64,000 bases of DNA from Kuschelorhynchus macadamiae (lineage: Eukaryota > Arthropoda > Insecta > Coleoptera > Curculionidae): NCBI GenBank assembly GCA_030620095.1, contig JAUTXW010001311.1, forward strand, positions 62,001 through 126,000, given 5' to 3'. The notes beneath the pieces were generated by a model. That model saw only the letters and a list, made by a program, of their open reading frames with translations. It was not told the origin of the DNA and did no database searches. The translations under genes and the position numbers were made by a program. Shown one piece after another: positions 11,104 to 23,195 of this stretch (position 1 is the stretch's first letter; each line of letters begins with the position of its first letter).

Positions 11104-11191
<88 letters not shown>
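11104..11191. repeat. (TA)n microsatellite
   Basis: About 88 bases of uninterrupted TA repeat directly at the end of the PLE-C 3' region. The Tyr-Ile reading frame through it is not a gene. Confidence 0.97.
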
Positions 11192-11194
<3 letters not shown>

Positions 11195-11253
11195 TATAAA
11201 TGGAAAATGTGGGAAATTTTATCTAAAGCTCAAAAAAGTACCATTTATGCTAG

Positions 11254-11427
11254 CAGCAGCAATTTATATATCTTATGAACCCTAGAAAAGAAAAAAAAAA
11301 CTAAACTGATCCAACTAGGTATCCTAAGGTTCTATTCTCTCATTTTGTTAAAGAACATAAATGGCATTGCTTATTTCTGTTGAGTTTTACTTGCAAATGA
11401 TTAGGCGAACGCTTACATTAGCTAAAA
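11254..11427 (+). repeat. Direct repeat DR-1, right copy
   Basis: Same block as 9014-9195, with small insertions and substitutions. Between the two copies lie the partial retrotransposon B, a MITE arm and PLE-C fragment 3, so the pair may mark a segment duplication or the two halves of an interrupted element. Confidence 0.7.
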
Positions 11428-12964
11428 AAAGTAAAAATTGTTAAAAGGGTGAAACAGTCCGACTGCTTAGAACTAATATATTAATATAAGAAAATAAACT
11501 ACATGCTCTGAAGCTCCGGTTGACCGAAGAATGCATCTACTTTAGTCCGATGACATCTTTTCAACACTAACCTGCTTATTATTTCTAATACATTTGCGTT
11601 CCATCAAAAAACAAACTGGATGTTGTAATATATGCTAGAACTTAATAAATGTAGACTGGGACCAGAGTATTATTCTACTTTTCAATCTCTATGTATTTTG
11701 CCGCCCACTGAAACATTTGAAGCGATATTTGCAAATTTCTGGAGACACCGTTTTTTTTATTTTTTACATTTCTTGACTTTAGACGGAAAAAAATGTAAAT
11801 CAATGTTTTGTAGCAAAAATATGGAGTTTTTTACCTGCCCAATCGTTTTTGCAATAGGAGGTATGGATAAGCAGGTACGAAGGCTCAAGGCCAAGTAAAA
11901 AACACTGTGCAATCTACATTTCTCGTTTTTTTAATCAGTTTTAACACCAATAGGGCTAAATTTTGCACCAGTTCTAAAGGAAACATTGTGTGTACTTTCG
12001 CACAAGATCAACTTTCGGATGATGCATGTTTATTTTATTAGCAGTAACCTAGCTAAGAACACTTAGCTAATATAGACGACTCTTTTGATAATTCACTAAT
12101 CAAAAGTCGGTATAGGCGCTTAGCGTCTAGGTGGTAACAAACAATAGGTGCATCTTCCATACATGATTGTAATCACAATCCAAGGTTAATAGCTGCCACT
12201 AGCGAATTCAATGAAAAAGATCATCTTAGGACCATACATATACTTTATGCGACCTCTTTTGCACGTATGTTATGCACAAGACCTTTTTGAGAAGTATCTT
12301 CTAGCCTTCTTCAGGTTATCGAAAAATTAACGGGAATATATAAAAGGAAAATATTTTCGATTAAAATACAGCGATTCTTATAAGATACGCAGAAAACCCG
12401 AATTAATGAAAATAATATAACAAAAAAAAAAACGCTGAATTAGGAAAATGAAATACATGCGCAGATGGCAAGCGCTTTCTCCTCAATTGTTAAAAATAAT
12501 GTAAGTAAATTTGAAATTTATCATTCAAAAAGCTGTCGGTAATATTTTTTCTTTTGAAACCCCAGGACGAAAGGAAAATCATTTTTAATTTTTAATATCA
12601 TCGGCGCTTCATTTTACTTTGTTTCTATAATCATATTAATTAAAATTCGCGTTTTAACAGCTTAATCTTCCAGTCTACTTTATAGGCGTGCTTCATAAAG
12701 TTTAAATTGTTTTGATAAAAGCCGCTCTTCCATTATCTAAAGTTTAAATTGCTTAAATGACAACTAATTATTACTTCTTTTTGGTGTAATAAATTTAAAT
12801 TTCTCACTTTAAAACTGTGTAGGGGACATCCGGTGACAGGTCAGGTAGTCTAATAAATATTTGACCCTTTTAATTTCAAGGCAGTGGCTAACGGTAAAAT
12901 TCTAAAAGTGTGTCGAAACACATTTCCTCGACAATTAGAGTAATAATTAATAACTAGTATAATA
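11428..12964. other. No gene recognised
   Basis: About 1.5 kb. An 88-codon open frame lies at 11632-11898 (+) (MLELNKCRLGPEYYSTFQSL), but I see no domain in it and no homology to neighbours. The rest shows no motif I can assign. Confidence 0.4.
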
Positions 12965-14055
12965 CACTGTGGTCCAAATTAAATTGGAACCTTTTTTAAA
13001 CTATTATTTTTCTTATTTTTTGACCGATTTTAAATATTTTTGGATATGTTTTAGTTAAATCATTTCTGAGTTACTTACTAAAATGTCGATTTTAAAGTCG
13101 TTGCAAAACTCAGGTGATTCCAATATTTCTAGGATTCTACGAAGAAAAAAACTTATAACTCTGTATTTTGCTGACTGACTCGAGAAAAATGAACTTTAAA
13201 TTATTTTATTATAAAGAGTAGATAATATCAACAATTTATAAATGGTGATGGTGGATATGACCACCTTGATTTTCTACAATAGCTTGTAGCTTTCGGCGCC
13301 GATAGAATTGGTTAATATTTCTTGGTAAGCTTTTGCCAGCACATTATTATTCTTTCTTTTAATTCCTGAAAAATGTTAACCACCACATCTTCGTAAACCA
13401 TTCTTTCCAGAACACTGTATACTGTATAATCCACTGGATTAAGATCCGGACTGTTTGGGGGCCAAGACTGAGGTTCTATAAAATCTAGGCAGTTCTTTCG
13501 TAAATATCTAATGGTACTGTCGGAAAAATGTGCAGGTGCACCGTCTTGTTGGAATGCACAGTTATTACAAATATATTCGATTTCCGGTAACATATGAGAT
13601 ACAATTTCTCGTTGGTAAACTTCAGAGGTTATGTTTTCATCAATAAAAATGATGCTGGTTTTTTCCTTCATGGAAACTCCCACGGAAACCATCACCGATT
13701 CCGAAAAATGCAACTTTTCAACTAGCAACCGATTTATATATATATATTATATTTTTCATATCAGGGGCAAAATATATTCGGTTATTTTGAGAGTTTTTTG
13801 GTTGTCGAAGACTGAATATTTTTTCCTGGAAACATAACCACTAACTAGCTCCATAATTAAATGTTTCTCTAAGGGACTTTATCAACAATTTATGTTCTAA
13901 ACTAAGAACGGGTATTATTGCAACTTATAAAGATCACAAGAATAATATTTCAAATTCTCAAAGAAACTGTCAACATTCACTATCAATCTGTTTTCTTTTG
14001 CTTGAAATTTAATCGAGGCTCCCTTGATTTTTAGTTGGACTTTTGTACCACAGAG
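12965..14055 (-). mobile_element. Mariner-superfamily element, DD37D (maT-like), degenerate
   Basis: A Tc1/mariner-superfamily DNA transposon. Terminal inverted repeats: the left end CACTGTGGTCCAA (from 12965) and the reverse complement of the right end (CTCTGTGGTACAA, ending 14055). Transposase, minus-strand ORF 13728-13312: FQQDGAPAHFSDS supplies the second catalytic Asp, and WPPNSPDLNPVDY supplies the third, 37 residues apart. DD37D spacing is typical of the maT clade. The block with the first catalytic Asp (an FSDE-like motif) is missing; between the right terminus and 13740 only weak remnants are readable. The element is about 1.1 kb, so roughly the N-terminal half of the usual ~340-residue protein is lost or scrambled. 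Confidence 0.75.
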
Positions 14056-14779
14056 TTGAATATGTTAATGCTTATAAAGACATCACGCAATATCTAAAAC
14101 AACGAGAATTAGTAGAAATTCAATAAGTAGTATAATAAATAATAAAGAATGATATACAAAAATGAATAAAGAACGATTTAAAACGAAAACTTTTTAAAAA
14201 AGTTGTCGTTGATGTTATTTACTTTTCATAATTAAATAATTTAAAATTCAATTTCCTGGAGTCTAATCCAAAAAAATGGAGTATGACCTTATTAAGTTTG
14301 GCATTGGTTTTAGTATTTTGAACATATACAAAACCTGGGATTTTACTCTAACCTGGTATCTTTCACTATTCTTATAGAGTAAGATCCTATTCACCCCCAG
14401 ACCTACGTCATAAAATGGAGCTTAAGATTTTTTCTATAGATAGTTAGAAAGTATGGACATTAGCTAGCTGAGAGGTAAAATTTTTGCCAACTACTTAAAA
14501 GTATCAAAGCTAGTTTTTCTTACAGGACAGCGCTAGGGAATGACAATTACTATTGCCAGACACTTTCCGCGGGTCCTAGCTTTTGCCAGACTTTCTAAAA
14601 AACTCGATAATAAATCCGTATAACTACATTAGAGTATCATGGCTAAATTTTGTGTTACCCAGATGACTATTTTGTTAATACGAGACAGAGTCAAATTAAA
14701 GTCTTAAAAAGGTTGTTAAACCAAATTTATTAAAGCAATGTTATAAATAAATTTATCATTTTTCGACGTATTGTCGATT
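14056..14779. other. No gene recognised
   Basis: About 720 bases between two dead mariners. I see no motif or repeat in it. Confidence 0.45.
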
Positions 14780-15440
14780 ACGTTCTATATGCTAGACACC
14801 ACCTAATGCCCCTTTAACTTGACCAAAGACATAATAATCGCTCGGGGCGAAGTCAGGAGAATAAGGATTTGGATCTTGGATGGTCGCCGCAGTGCACGCG
14901 CAGTATGCGGCCGAACGTTGTCGTGTTGCAAAAGAATACTTTTACTCAGAGATCCTCGCCTTTTGGTATTGATGGTTGGCTTGAGACGATTCTTAAGAAG
15001 TTCTGAGTTCTAGCACTTGTAAAAGTGACCCCACTTTTACCCTATTGCTTCTAAAAAAAAGTCTGTATAACCTTTCTGTCAGTAGCTGTGTACGATTTTT
15101 TTTTAGTTTCAGGTTGCTAATAGGCTGACTACAGCTCATCTCCAGTCATCACCCTTGACAGAAAAGCGTCTCCTTCTGCTTCATACCGACAAAAGTTCTC
15201 CACAGACTTCAGCACATCGTTGTTTCAGTTCTGGGGTCAATTACTTTGGCACCCATCCTGCTGACAGTTTATGTAAATTAAGGATATCGTGCGTAATGTG
15301 GTGCACAGAAGTATGATTCATATTCAGAACTGCAACGATTTCATCCTGGATAATACGATGAATTTTTTTCACTAAGGCTTCAACTGCCGAAATGAACTCA
15401 GGCGTCTCAATACAATTTGCTTAACCGGTTCGGTGAGAAT
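14780..15440 (-). pseudogene. Mariner (DD34D, SETMAR-like) transposase, degenerate
   Basis: Minus-strand reading from 15440 across shifting frames: CIETPEFISAVEALVKKI, then HRIIQDEIVAVLNMNHTSVH (DNA-binding helices), then TPELKQRCAEVCGELLSV. Next is GDAFLSRVMTGDEL, which keeps the first catalytic Asp (TGDE), followed by QPETKKKS. LLQHDNVRPHTARAL follows (second catalytic Asp, about 14935-14895). Last is YSPDFAPSDYYVFGQVKGAL (third Asp, about 14850-14790). This is the classical mariner arrangement. At least four frameshifts and three stops are present. No terminal inverted repeat was found by eye, so element ends are not placed. Confidence 0.8.
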
Positions 15441-15689
15441 CAGCTACGAAAGTGAATACGTTTTTAAATTTATTGCTCCATTTTTACATGTACTGGAGTA
15501 ACAAATATTAATTTGTATATTGTAGCTTCTTTTCACGATTATATCAATAGGGTTTACGCATTCATTGTGCACGACACGAATAACAGAACGCTGCTCCTCT
15601 ATAGTTCAGTGTGACGACAGTTTCAATTTTTGCTACGATATATCATTAACAGACATAATATAATTTCGCAGTAATAATATTATTATAAC

Positions 15690-17870
15690 ATTTTAATATT
15701 GAGTCCTAACACTGGAACCTGTGGTGGAAGATAGATAAAAATACAAGAGTTGAGTTCTAACCACACTACACCACAACTTGGTACGTTCTTTATTGAAGTA
15801 CTGTACTAAGATTAAGTTAATAGCAACAGATATTTGGTTTCTAAAATCATGCAAGTCTTTTTCGGTTTTCCCTAAATTTATTTCAGTCAAGATCCCTAAA
15901 CAATCACCCGTTACTGGGAAGGTTGAATCTTTTGCCAAACAAAAATGTCTAGATTTAGAAATTAAAAATCTGTATAGCAAACGAAGTATGCTTGAAATTG
16001 AAGCGTACAGATTATTTAGAAAACTCAATTATAAGCTTAGTAATTTAGAATTTGAACAATGGTTAGATTTGCAAAGACAAATGTTCGTAGTTAACGATGC
16101 CAAATTTTTGAAGAAAATGTGTTCACTTAAAAACAAACTGAGAAAGTTGAAACCACAAAAACAAATTTCTTCGGAAGTCGAGAATATTGTAGAAAATATT
16201 TCTTCTCAGTCTTTTGATACTAGAGAAATCGCCCTTTTGAATAAAAGTCTGAATTTTGCAGAGCCTCCAGTAAAAAATAGTTTACCAACTATTATAGCGA
16301 ATATCGAAAGTTCCATTCAATACTTGCCAGAGTCAACTAATTCATTAGAGAGGTTTGCAAAAATCAAATCTCAAAAAACGTTGTTAACAACAAGTCAAAA
16401 TATCTTTCTCGTAGAAATACTGAAGTTATCCAAAAAAAAAGATTTTGTATCGTATTGCCTTCCCAAAATCCATAAACCTGGGAAGTCCATGAGACCTATT
16501 GTTTCAGCTGTTGGATCCCAACGTACAATATTTCAAAATGGTTAGTAGAAGAATTCAGCAAATTAAATATCTCGTACGATAATTTTGAGGTTACTAACTC
16601 CTTAGAATTCTTAGATAAAATTAAGAATGTTCACCTAAAGGAGGGTGAAATTTTAATATCTTTTGATGTAAGCTCATTGTTTCCTAGTGTACCGATACCA
16701 CTAGCTTTAGAGTACCTAATGGAACTACTTAAATTCAATAATTTGAAGAAGGAAATTATTGATGAATATTTGCTCCTCACAAAATTATGTATGAATAAAA
16801 ATGGTTTTTAGTTCAAACAATAAATATTATAAACAACTTGAGGGAACTGCGATGGGCAATTGCTTATCTCCGTTCCTTGCAATTTTGTTTATGGGTAGAT
16901 TAGAAACCCAATTCAAAAAAAGAACTTAAGTATTTCCCAAGAGTTTGGTATACATACGTAGATGATGTATTTGCTATTTTTGATACTATAATAGAAAATT
17001 TGGACACTTTCTTAGAAAAATTAAACAATAAATATCCTTCCATTAATTTTACGTACGAAAAGGAGAACAATGGGAATTAACTTTTCTCGACATATTGGTA
17101 ATTAGAAATAGCGATAAATAGATAGAATTGATATCTATAGGACATACTAATACCAATACTGATAAGTATATAACATCCGACTCATTTCATTGCCGTCAAC
17201 ACAAAATGGCCGCATTTCATTTTTTAAGTCACAAGTTAGTAAATTTTCCATTAAGTAAAGATCCTTTTAACAATGAAATGAATCGGATTAAAAATACATC
17301 TAAAAGTAATGGATATAATGGTAATTTTGCACATAAATTAGTAAATAGACATAAGCATAAGAAAATGTTAAAAGATGCCACTACTCTTCAAGCACCTGAG
17401 GCTCCCAATAAGTTCAAAGTAATCCCATATGTTCCCAGATACACGAGAGGTCTAGAAAAAGTATTTAAAAATGCAGGTTTTAGATACGGAAGAACAGAAA
17501 AGTCAAGCGTTGCCCAACATGCTTTAGAAAACAATCACCAAATAGGAATGAATAATCTTAAGTTAATTCAAAATGTGTCTAATAAAAGATTACTGGATGA
17601 AGTTGGGAGTATAGAAATAGTTAAATGTGGTAAGAAAGCACTAAATAAAGACAGAGGGCTCATTCCCTATAGTCCCCTCTATTGCTTACTCGACAACGGT
17701 GCAGTCGGGTGCAACTAAGTGTGACCACATTTACCTATAAATAGTCTCAGTTAAAATAAGTTACTTTAGTTTATATCATCTGCTGATGATGCTAATCTGG
17801 TCAGCGAAACGCGCGTCCAGAACGTAACAAGTTGTGGTGTAGTATGGTTAGAACTCTTGTATTTTGATTT
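15690..17870 (+). pseudogene. Penelope-like element PLE-A, copy 1 (near full length)
   Basis: Near-complete PLE polyprotein with stops. The ORF 15778-16545 has an N-terminal helical region and RT block CLPKIHKPGKSMRPIVSAVG. Beyond a frame change it reads LISFDVSSLFPSVPIPLALE (about 16650-16710), GTAMGNCLSPFLAILFMGRL (about 16844-16905) and the catalytic YTYVDDVFAIFD (about 16950-16985). The ORF 17128-17718 continues with the thumb and ends NKDRGLIPYSPLYCLLDNGA. Compared with copy 2 (52.2-52.9 kb), 60 codons are missing in frame after FKNAGFR, removing the GIY-YIG core. The left end (15693-15780) is an inverted copy of the family's 3' terminus (AACACTGGAACCTGTGGTGG and CACTACACCACAACTTG). The right end carries a hammerhead-like motif. 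Confidence 0.85.
17779..17821 (+). other. Hammerhead-ribozyme-like motif, PLE-A copy 1 3' tail
   Basis: Order seen: TCTG (stem I, 5' strand), CTGATGA core, one extra T, stem II GCTAAT-CTG-GTCAGC (one mismatch and one wobble pair), GAAA core, minimal stem III ACGCGCGT, the NUH site GTC, then CAGA, which pairs with TCTG. The stem II differences from copy 2 (GCTAAC/GTTAGC) mostly fall at paired positions. Type I hammerheads with minimal stem III are known from Penelope-like elements. The extra base between CTGATGA and stem II is not canonical, so activity is uncertain. Confidence 0.6.
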
Positions 17871-17884
17871 TAATATTGATTTAT

Positions 17885-18682
17885 TTAAAACTTATTAATT
17901 TTTCTCGAATAAGGTTTACTTCAGCAAAACTATGTAGAGGACCAATTTTTACGTAATTTGAACTGATACAGCAGAAAAAGTTACTTATTATACATATTTT
18001 CTTACAAAATAGTAACGGCAATTACTCCCACGATCGCCACTGGTGAAACTGAACCAAATTTATATTTTTTATAGAATATCAACCTGTCTCTTAAAAAGGA
18101 ACTGTTTACGAGAGTCACATCAATGGCCGTATGACATTCTGTGTGTACAAAATTAAATTACTTAGGAAACACTCCATATACACTCAAAGGTTGCTAAATA
18201 CTATACCATTCAAAAATGAACGCCTCAATTGCAGGAGCTCAACTCGCACTTAAATAGTAACTACAGCACAGTATCTGAAGTCTCACGTAACGAGGACTAT
18301 TCCGGCCATTTGCCAGAAAACGGAAACTTATCTAAAATTATCCCACTTTCCAAATAATTTCATCATTGAAGTGTTTCATAACTCGGGTGCACTTCCGAGA
18401 TTGGCCAGGACGGTCGCAGCCGATGTAGTTTGTTTCAAATTGATTTTCGATTGAATTTTCAGCAGAGCGAGGCAGATTTGCTATCAGTACATAAGTTAGG
18501 ATGATGGAAAATGCTAACCATGGAAAGTCAGCTGAATTAAAGGTTATGCTTGCAGTAAATCAAAATCAGTTAGTTCAAAAACCTCATCTTTCAAATATAG
18601 TTTTCTCATGCATAAAATTTTAAACGAGGTCCACAAGCTTTATTTTAAAAGATAGATGTAAAATATTATATACAAAACTTTT
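17885..18682. other. No gene recognised
   Basis: About 800 bases after PLE-A copy 1. No coding motif or terminal repeat was identified. Confidence 0.45.
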
Positions 18683-18880
18683 ACGCACGTATTGACTAAA
18701 GAGGTTTAAATTTAGAGCAAGTGTAATTTGACAGATAGAGGTTTAAGACGACATTCACAACAATTGAACAAATAATTTTTCCAAATATCACAATTACAAA
18801 ATGTGTGACATAAGCGATCCATAACTGGTGAACTAAGTGAATATGGAGGTTAGGGTTTTTAAAATTAACAAATGAAACTA
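18683..18880 (-). repeat. MITE M1, partial copy
   Basis: CGTATTGACTAAAGAGGTTT, then AATTTAGAGCAAGTGTAATT and on to ACAATTGAACAAATAATTTT, matches the reverse complement of 7340-7556, including part of the MITE centre (TATCACAATTACAAAATGTG). The second arm is absent or decayed. Confidence 0.6.
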
Positions 18881-19375
18881 AAAAAATTAGCATCGATCTT
18901 GCTATTTTAAACGGAACTCCTTGTATAATGTTGCTTCAACAATCTGTTTTTGTTATTTATAAATGTGCGAGATTTGGCAGCTTTCATTTTAAAAAAATCC
19001 GACCAAAAATTAATAGGACCTCTGCAATAAGAAGCAGTTTATTTCTAATGGCTCTATATATTATGTGTCAAAAGTTAAAATGATGTCGATTTTTTAAAAC
19101 TTTTGTTTTCAATATTTTTCTCTACACTAAAATATATCTTATAGATTTTGTTCAAACATAAATTTTATTCAATTTGCATATAGTATAGTTAAACACTATA
19201 ATAATTTTATTTATTATGTTTTATTTTTAAATTAAACTATTAGCAAGTAAACTTCAAGCAAGTTGAATTTAAGGTAATTTTAATTCACTTAAATTTATTT
19301 ATTTTTCACTAGACCTAGTATTTAGCGAAAATGACGTTTAGAAACCTTTCTAATAAAATAGTATCTTATTCTCAA
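18881..19375. other. No gene recognised
   Basis: About 500 AT-rich bases before element F. They may include its decayed 5' region, but no motif is readable. Confidence 0.4.
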
Positions 19376-21018
19376 AAATTTTAGAAAAGATAATTTATAA
19401 ACAAATTTATAATTACGTTAACAATAATAATATAATACCCGATGTTAAGTGTGGATTTAGGTCTGGTTTTAGTACATCTACAGCTCTTGCTACAGTAACT
19501 AATAATATTTTTACTAACGTTGATCAGGGTTTTGCTTCTATTCTAATTCTTTTAGATTATTCTAAGGCATTTAATACCATTAATCATAATCTTTTGTTGG
19601 CCAAACTTAAATATTATGGTTTTAACAATAACTCTTTGAAACTAATTGAATCTTACCTATCTAGCAGACCGCAGAAAATTTCTCATGGTAATAGAAGTTC
19701 TGACGAACTTTCGATATTATCAGGGGTTCCCCAAGGGTCAATCCTTGGGCCCCTTCTTTTTATAATTTATACCTCGGATATTTTAACATCCCTTAAAAAA
19801 TGTAATCTGACAGCATATGCTGATGATGCCCAAATTTACTTCTCTTTTAAGCCTGAAGAAGTTATCGAAGCTAACAATATTATAAATAGCGAGTTGAATT
19901 TAATTAACAGCCTGTCTAAAGAGCATAATTTAAAATTAAATCCATTAAAGACTCAAGTAATGATATTTGGTAATAGTACTAAATCTGATTATTTAAAATT
20001 AAATATGAATATTTTTGTTGACAATGTCAAGTTAAATTTTGTTCAGTCAGCTCGATACCTGGGAGTTGTTGTTGATTCAAAGTTGCGGTTTAGTGATCAT
20101 GTGAGTACGTTAAGAAGAAAAGCATTTTTCAAATTAAAGGTTTTATTTGCAAATCGCCATATACTTAACTTTAACCTTAGGAAGATGCTTTCAGAATCTT
20201 TAGTACTGTCGCAATTTAATTACTGCAATTTTATATATTTTCCGTGTTTAAATATCATAGATAAAAACAGAATACAGGTTATACAAAATTCTTGCTGTCG
20301 ATTAATTTACAATTTGAGCAAAAAGGAACATATTTCACACAAGGTAAATGAATTAAATTGGTTAAGAATGGATAACAGATGGAGGCACCATGTGGGTAAT
20401 TTTGTTTGCGTCCTTCTAAATAATCCTGTCTCTTGCAGTTCTTTGAGGGAGATTCTGCAAACCCGGTCGTCATCTCATTCTGTCAATGTAAGATCTAAAG
20501 ACAAATATACTATGCCTCGTTTCCGTACAGCAAATTTTAAATGATCTTTTATTTATAATGCTGTCACATTATTAAACCTACTACCCGAGGAATTTAGACG
20601 TTTTAATATTAAGAAATTCAAATACAAGCTTAAGTGTTTTTTGTTAACAAACCAAAAATCTTCGTTGCTTACATTATTTTAACTTGTTCGCTAGTGATTG
20701 CGAATATGGACCTGCCCTTTTTTTTCCCTTCTTTTAAAATTTTCTTACGTTTAACATTTTATCCACTCTTTTCTCATTTCTTATACCGCCAAAGTTTTTA
20801 CATGTATATGTCTGTGCCACTTTATTATAAACTAGTATTTACATAGTGTTAAAATGTATATTCTAAGTTTGTGCTGGATAGTCGCATTTCTGGTTGAGTA
20901 GAATAGCATTCACTTGCTAGACTTCGCCAGGGGGTTGATGATTCCATGCAAATTATTTATTTTTTGTAATTTTCTTGGTTGTATTTCTTATTAAAGGCCT
21001 TATTTATTTATTTATTTA
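19376..21018 (+). pseudogene. CR1-like non-LTR retrotransposon F (RT, 5'-truncated)
   Basis: Frames from 19376 read ILEKIIYKQIYNYVNNNNII and CGFRSGFSTSTALATVTNNI. The long ORF 19594-20544 (316 codons) contains YLSSRPQKISHGN, LSGVPQGSILGPLLFIIYTS, the catalytic YADDAQIYFSF, thumb motif ARYLGVVVDSKLRFSDHVST and LVLSQFNYCNFIYFPCL. A single stop at 20542-20544 interrupts the C-terminus, and the frame continues as LLPEEFRRFNIKKFKYKLKC to a stop at 20682. A 3' UTR follows and ends in a TTTA tail (TTATTTATTTATTTATTA, about 20998-21018). No endonuclease is present, so it is 5'-truncated. The RT motifs are intact and decay is light, so it is younger than A and B. It is of the same type as element A. 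Confidence 0.88.
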
Positions 21019-21074
21019 TTAAAATTTTTATTCTTCCATAGAAGTAATTACATATTAAACAAAAGAATAAGATT

Positions 21075-21860
21075 TTTGAATTTAAAAAAATCGATAAAAT
21101 TCCTTTATCCGGAACTTCTCTCGTTATCATTTTTTTCTATTTGTTAGAAACAGTGAAGTGTGGCCCAATTAAGTTCAGTACATAGTCACACATATTATAT
21201 ATATTGTCTATTCATACATTTTTATTGGGCGCCATTTTGTCCTATCATATTGGATTCCAACTATTATTTTACTTTATTTCTTCCTACCTATGCCAAAAGT
21301 CAAATGAACAAGATTTTTTACGTTACTTTTTTAAAAAATTTATTTGGCTTCCATTTTGTTTCGCAATCTTATATTCTTACCACAACTTTACAAGTTTATC
21401 TCTATATCACACTTAATTATTGCACAACAATTGAAATTAATTTTAGTAGTATTTTCAGGCTGATTTTTTATATATTTTAATAGGCCGCTATTTTGTTTTG
21501 CTATTTTGGATTCATATCAAAATATTACCAATTCGTTCCTATGTAACGCTTGATTTCTGTGTAAAATTTGAGGCAAATTGGATAATCAGTTTTTTTAGTA
21601 ATATTTTGTTTAACATTATTCCGCCATATTGGATTTTTACCAAAATATTACCACGTCATCCCCACAAGACCCTTAATTTTTGAATAAAATTTGACGTCAA
21701 TCTGGGAAGTTGTTTAAGCTCTACTGCAAACTGACAGACAGACAGATAGATCAACAGACGAACCGACGATGATAAAACATATATTTTGGTATCTAGGGAC
21801 GCAAAAACGTGAAGATTTGTATTGGTATACTGATTTTTTTCGCGGTTACAAACATTTTAT
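21075..21860 (+). repeat. Unclassified tandem interspersed repeat R (CGCCATTTTGT family)
   Basis: It begins AAATCGATAAAATTCCTTTA and GTGGCCCAATTAAGTTCAGT. It then contains degenerate ~130-150-bp units, each with a variant of GCCGCCATTTTGTT and CATATTGGATT, a TACCACA..TTTATC block and AAATTTGA-TCAAT. It ends with a GACAGACAGACAGATAG tract and TTTGGTATCTAGGGACGC. Related copies: 33955-34155, 34845-36525 and 63475-64000. It encodes no recognisable protein. Similar gacaga-bearing repeats are common in insect genomes, but I cannot name the class. Confidence 0.65.
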
Positions 21861-21957
21861 TCGTCCAACTTTTTTTTCCGGCATCTTGTATTAGTAACAC
21901 AGTTACTAGTTAAACCCTATACCACATTTTTTTATGCCATATAATTTGAAATCAATC

Positions 21958-21962
<5 letters not shown>

Positions 21963-22002
<40 letters not shown>
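21963..22002. repeat. (TA)n microsatellite
   Basis: About 40 bases of TA repeat. Confidence 0.95.
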
Positions 22003-22009
<7 letters not shown>

Positions 22010-22235
22010 ATTCTTGATCTTTCACAGATGGGAAAATGCAATGTTTTCATTCCGGGTGTACAGGGTGACCCAGTAGGATAAATCACTATCTTGTCTCGAA
22101 ATCCGTAAGACATGCAAAAAAAATATAATACAAAAGTTGTACCTTGTACAGGGTGGTTAGTTTCTCCTGTATTAGAGTCAACTTTTTTATTTTAAATGCA
22201 ACATTCTATATATTTTTCGATTTTTGCATGGGACA

Positions 22236-23100
<865 letters not shown>

Positions 23101-23195
23101 GACACCTAAAGTGGGCGGTTTTCTCATAACTTTTATTTTCCTAAAATTCAACGCTTTTTTTTCCTGAAGAAAACTACGGAAATAACAGTATACTG

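Noticed and set aside
11100..11192. Open frames of repeated Tyr-Ile codons (also at 25.4, 27.6, 30.3, 37.7-38.0, 49.5 and 51.0 kb)
   Set aside because: They are translations of (TA)n microsatellites, not genes.
14819..15013. 64-codon arginine-rich frame on the plus strand
   Set aside because: It is the antisense shadow of the mariner transposase remnant at 14780-15440.
21160..21683. Several 60-106-codon hydrophobic frames that look like membrane proteins
   Set aside because: They lie inside repeat R; the F/I/Y/L bias comes from AT-rich repeat sequence, and the frames are not conserved between repeat copies.
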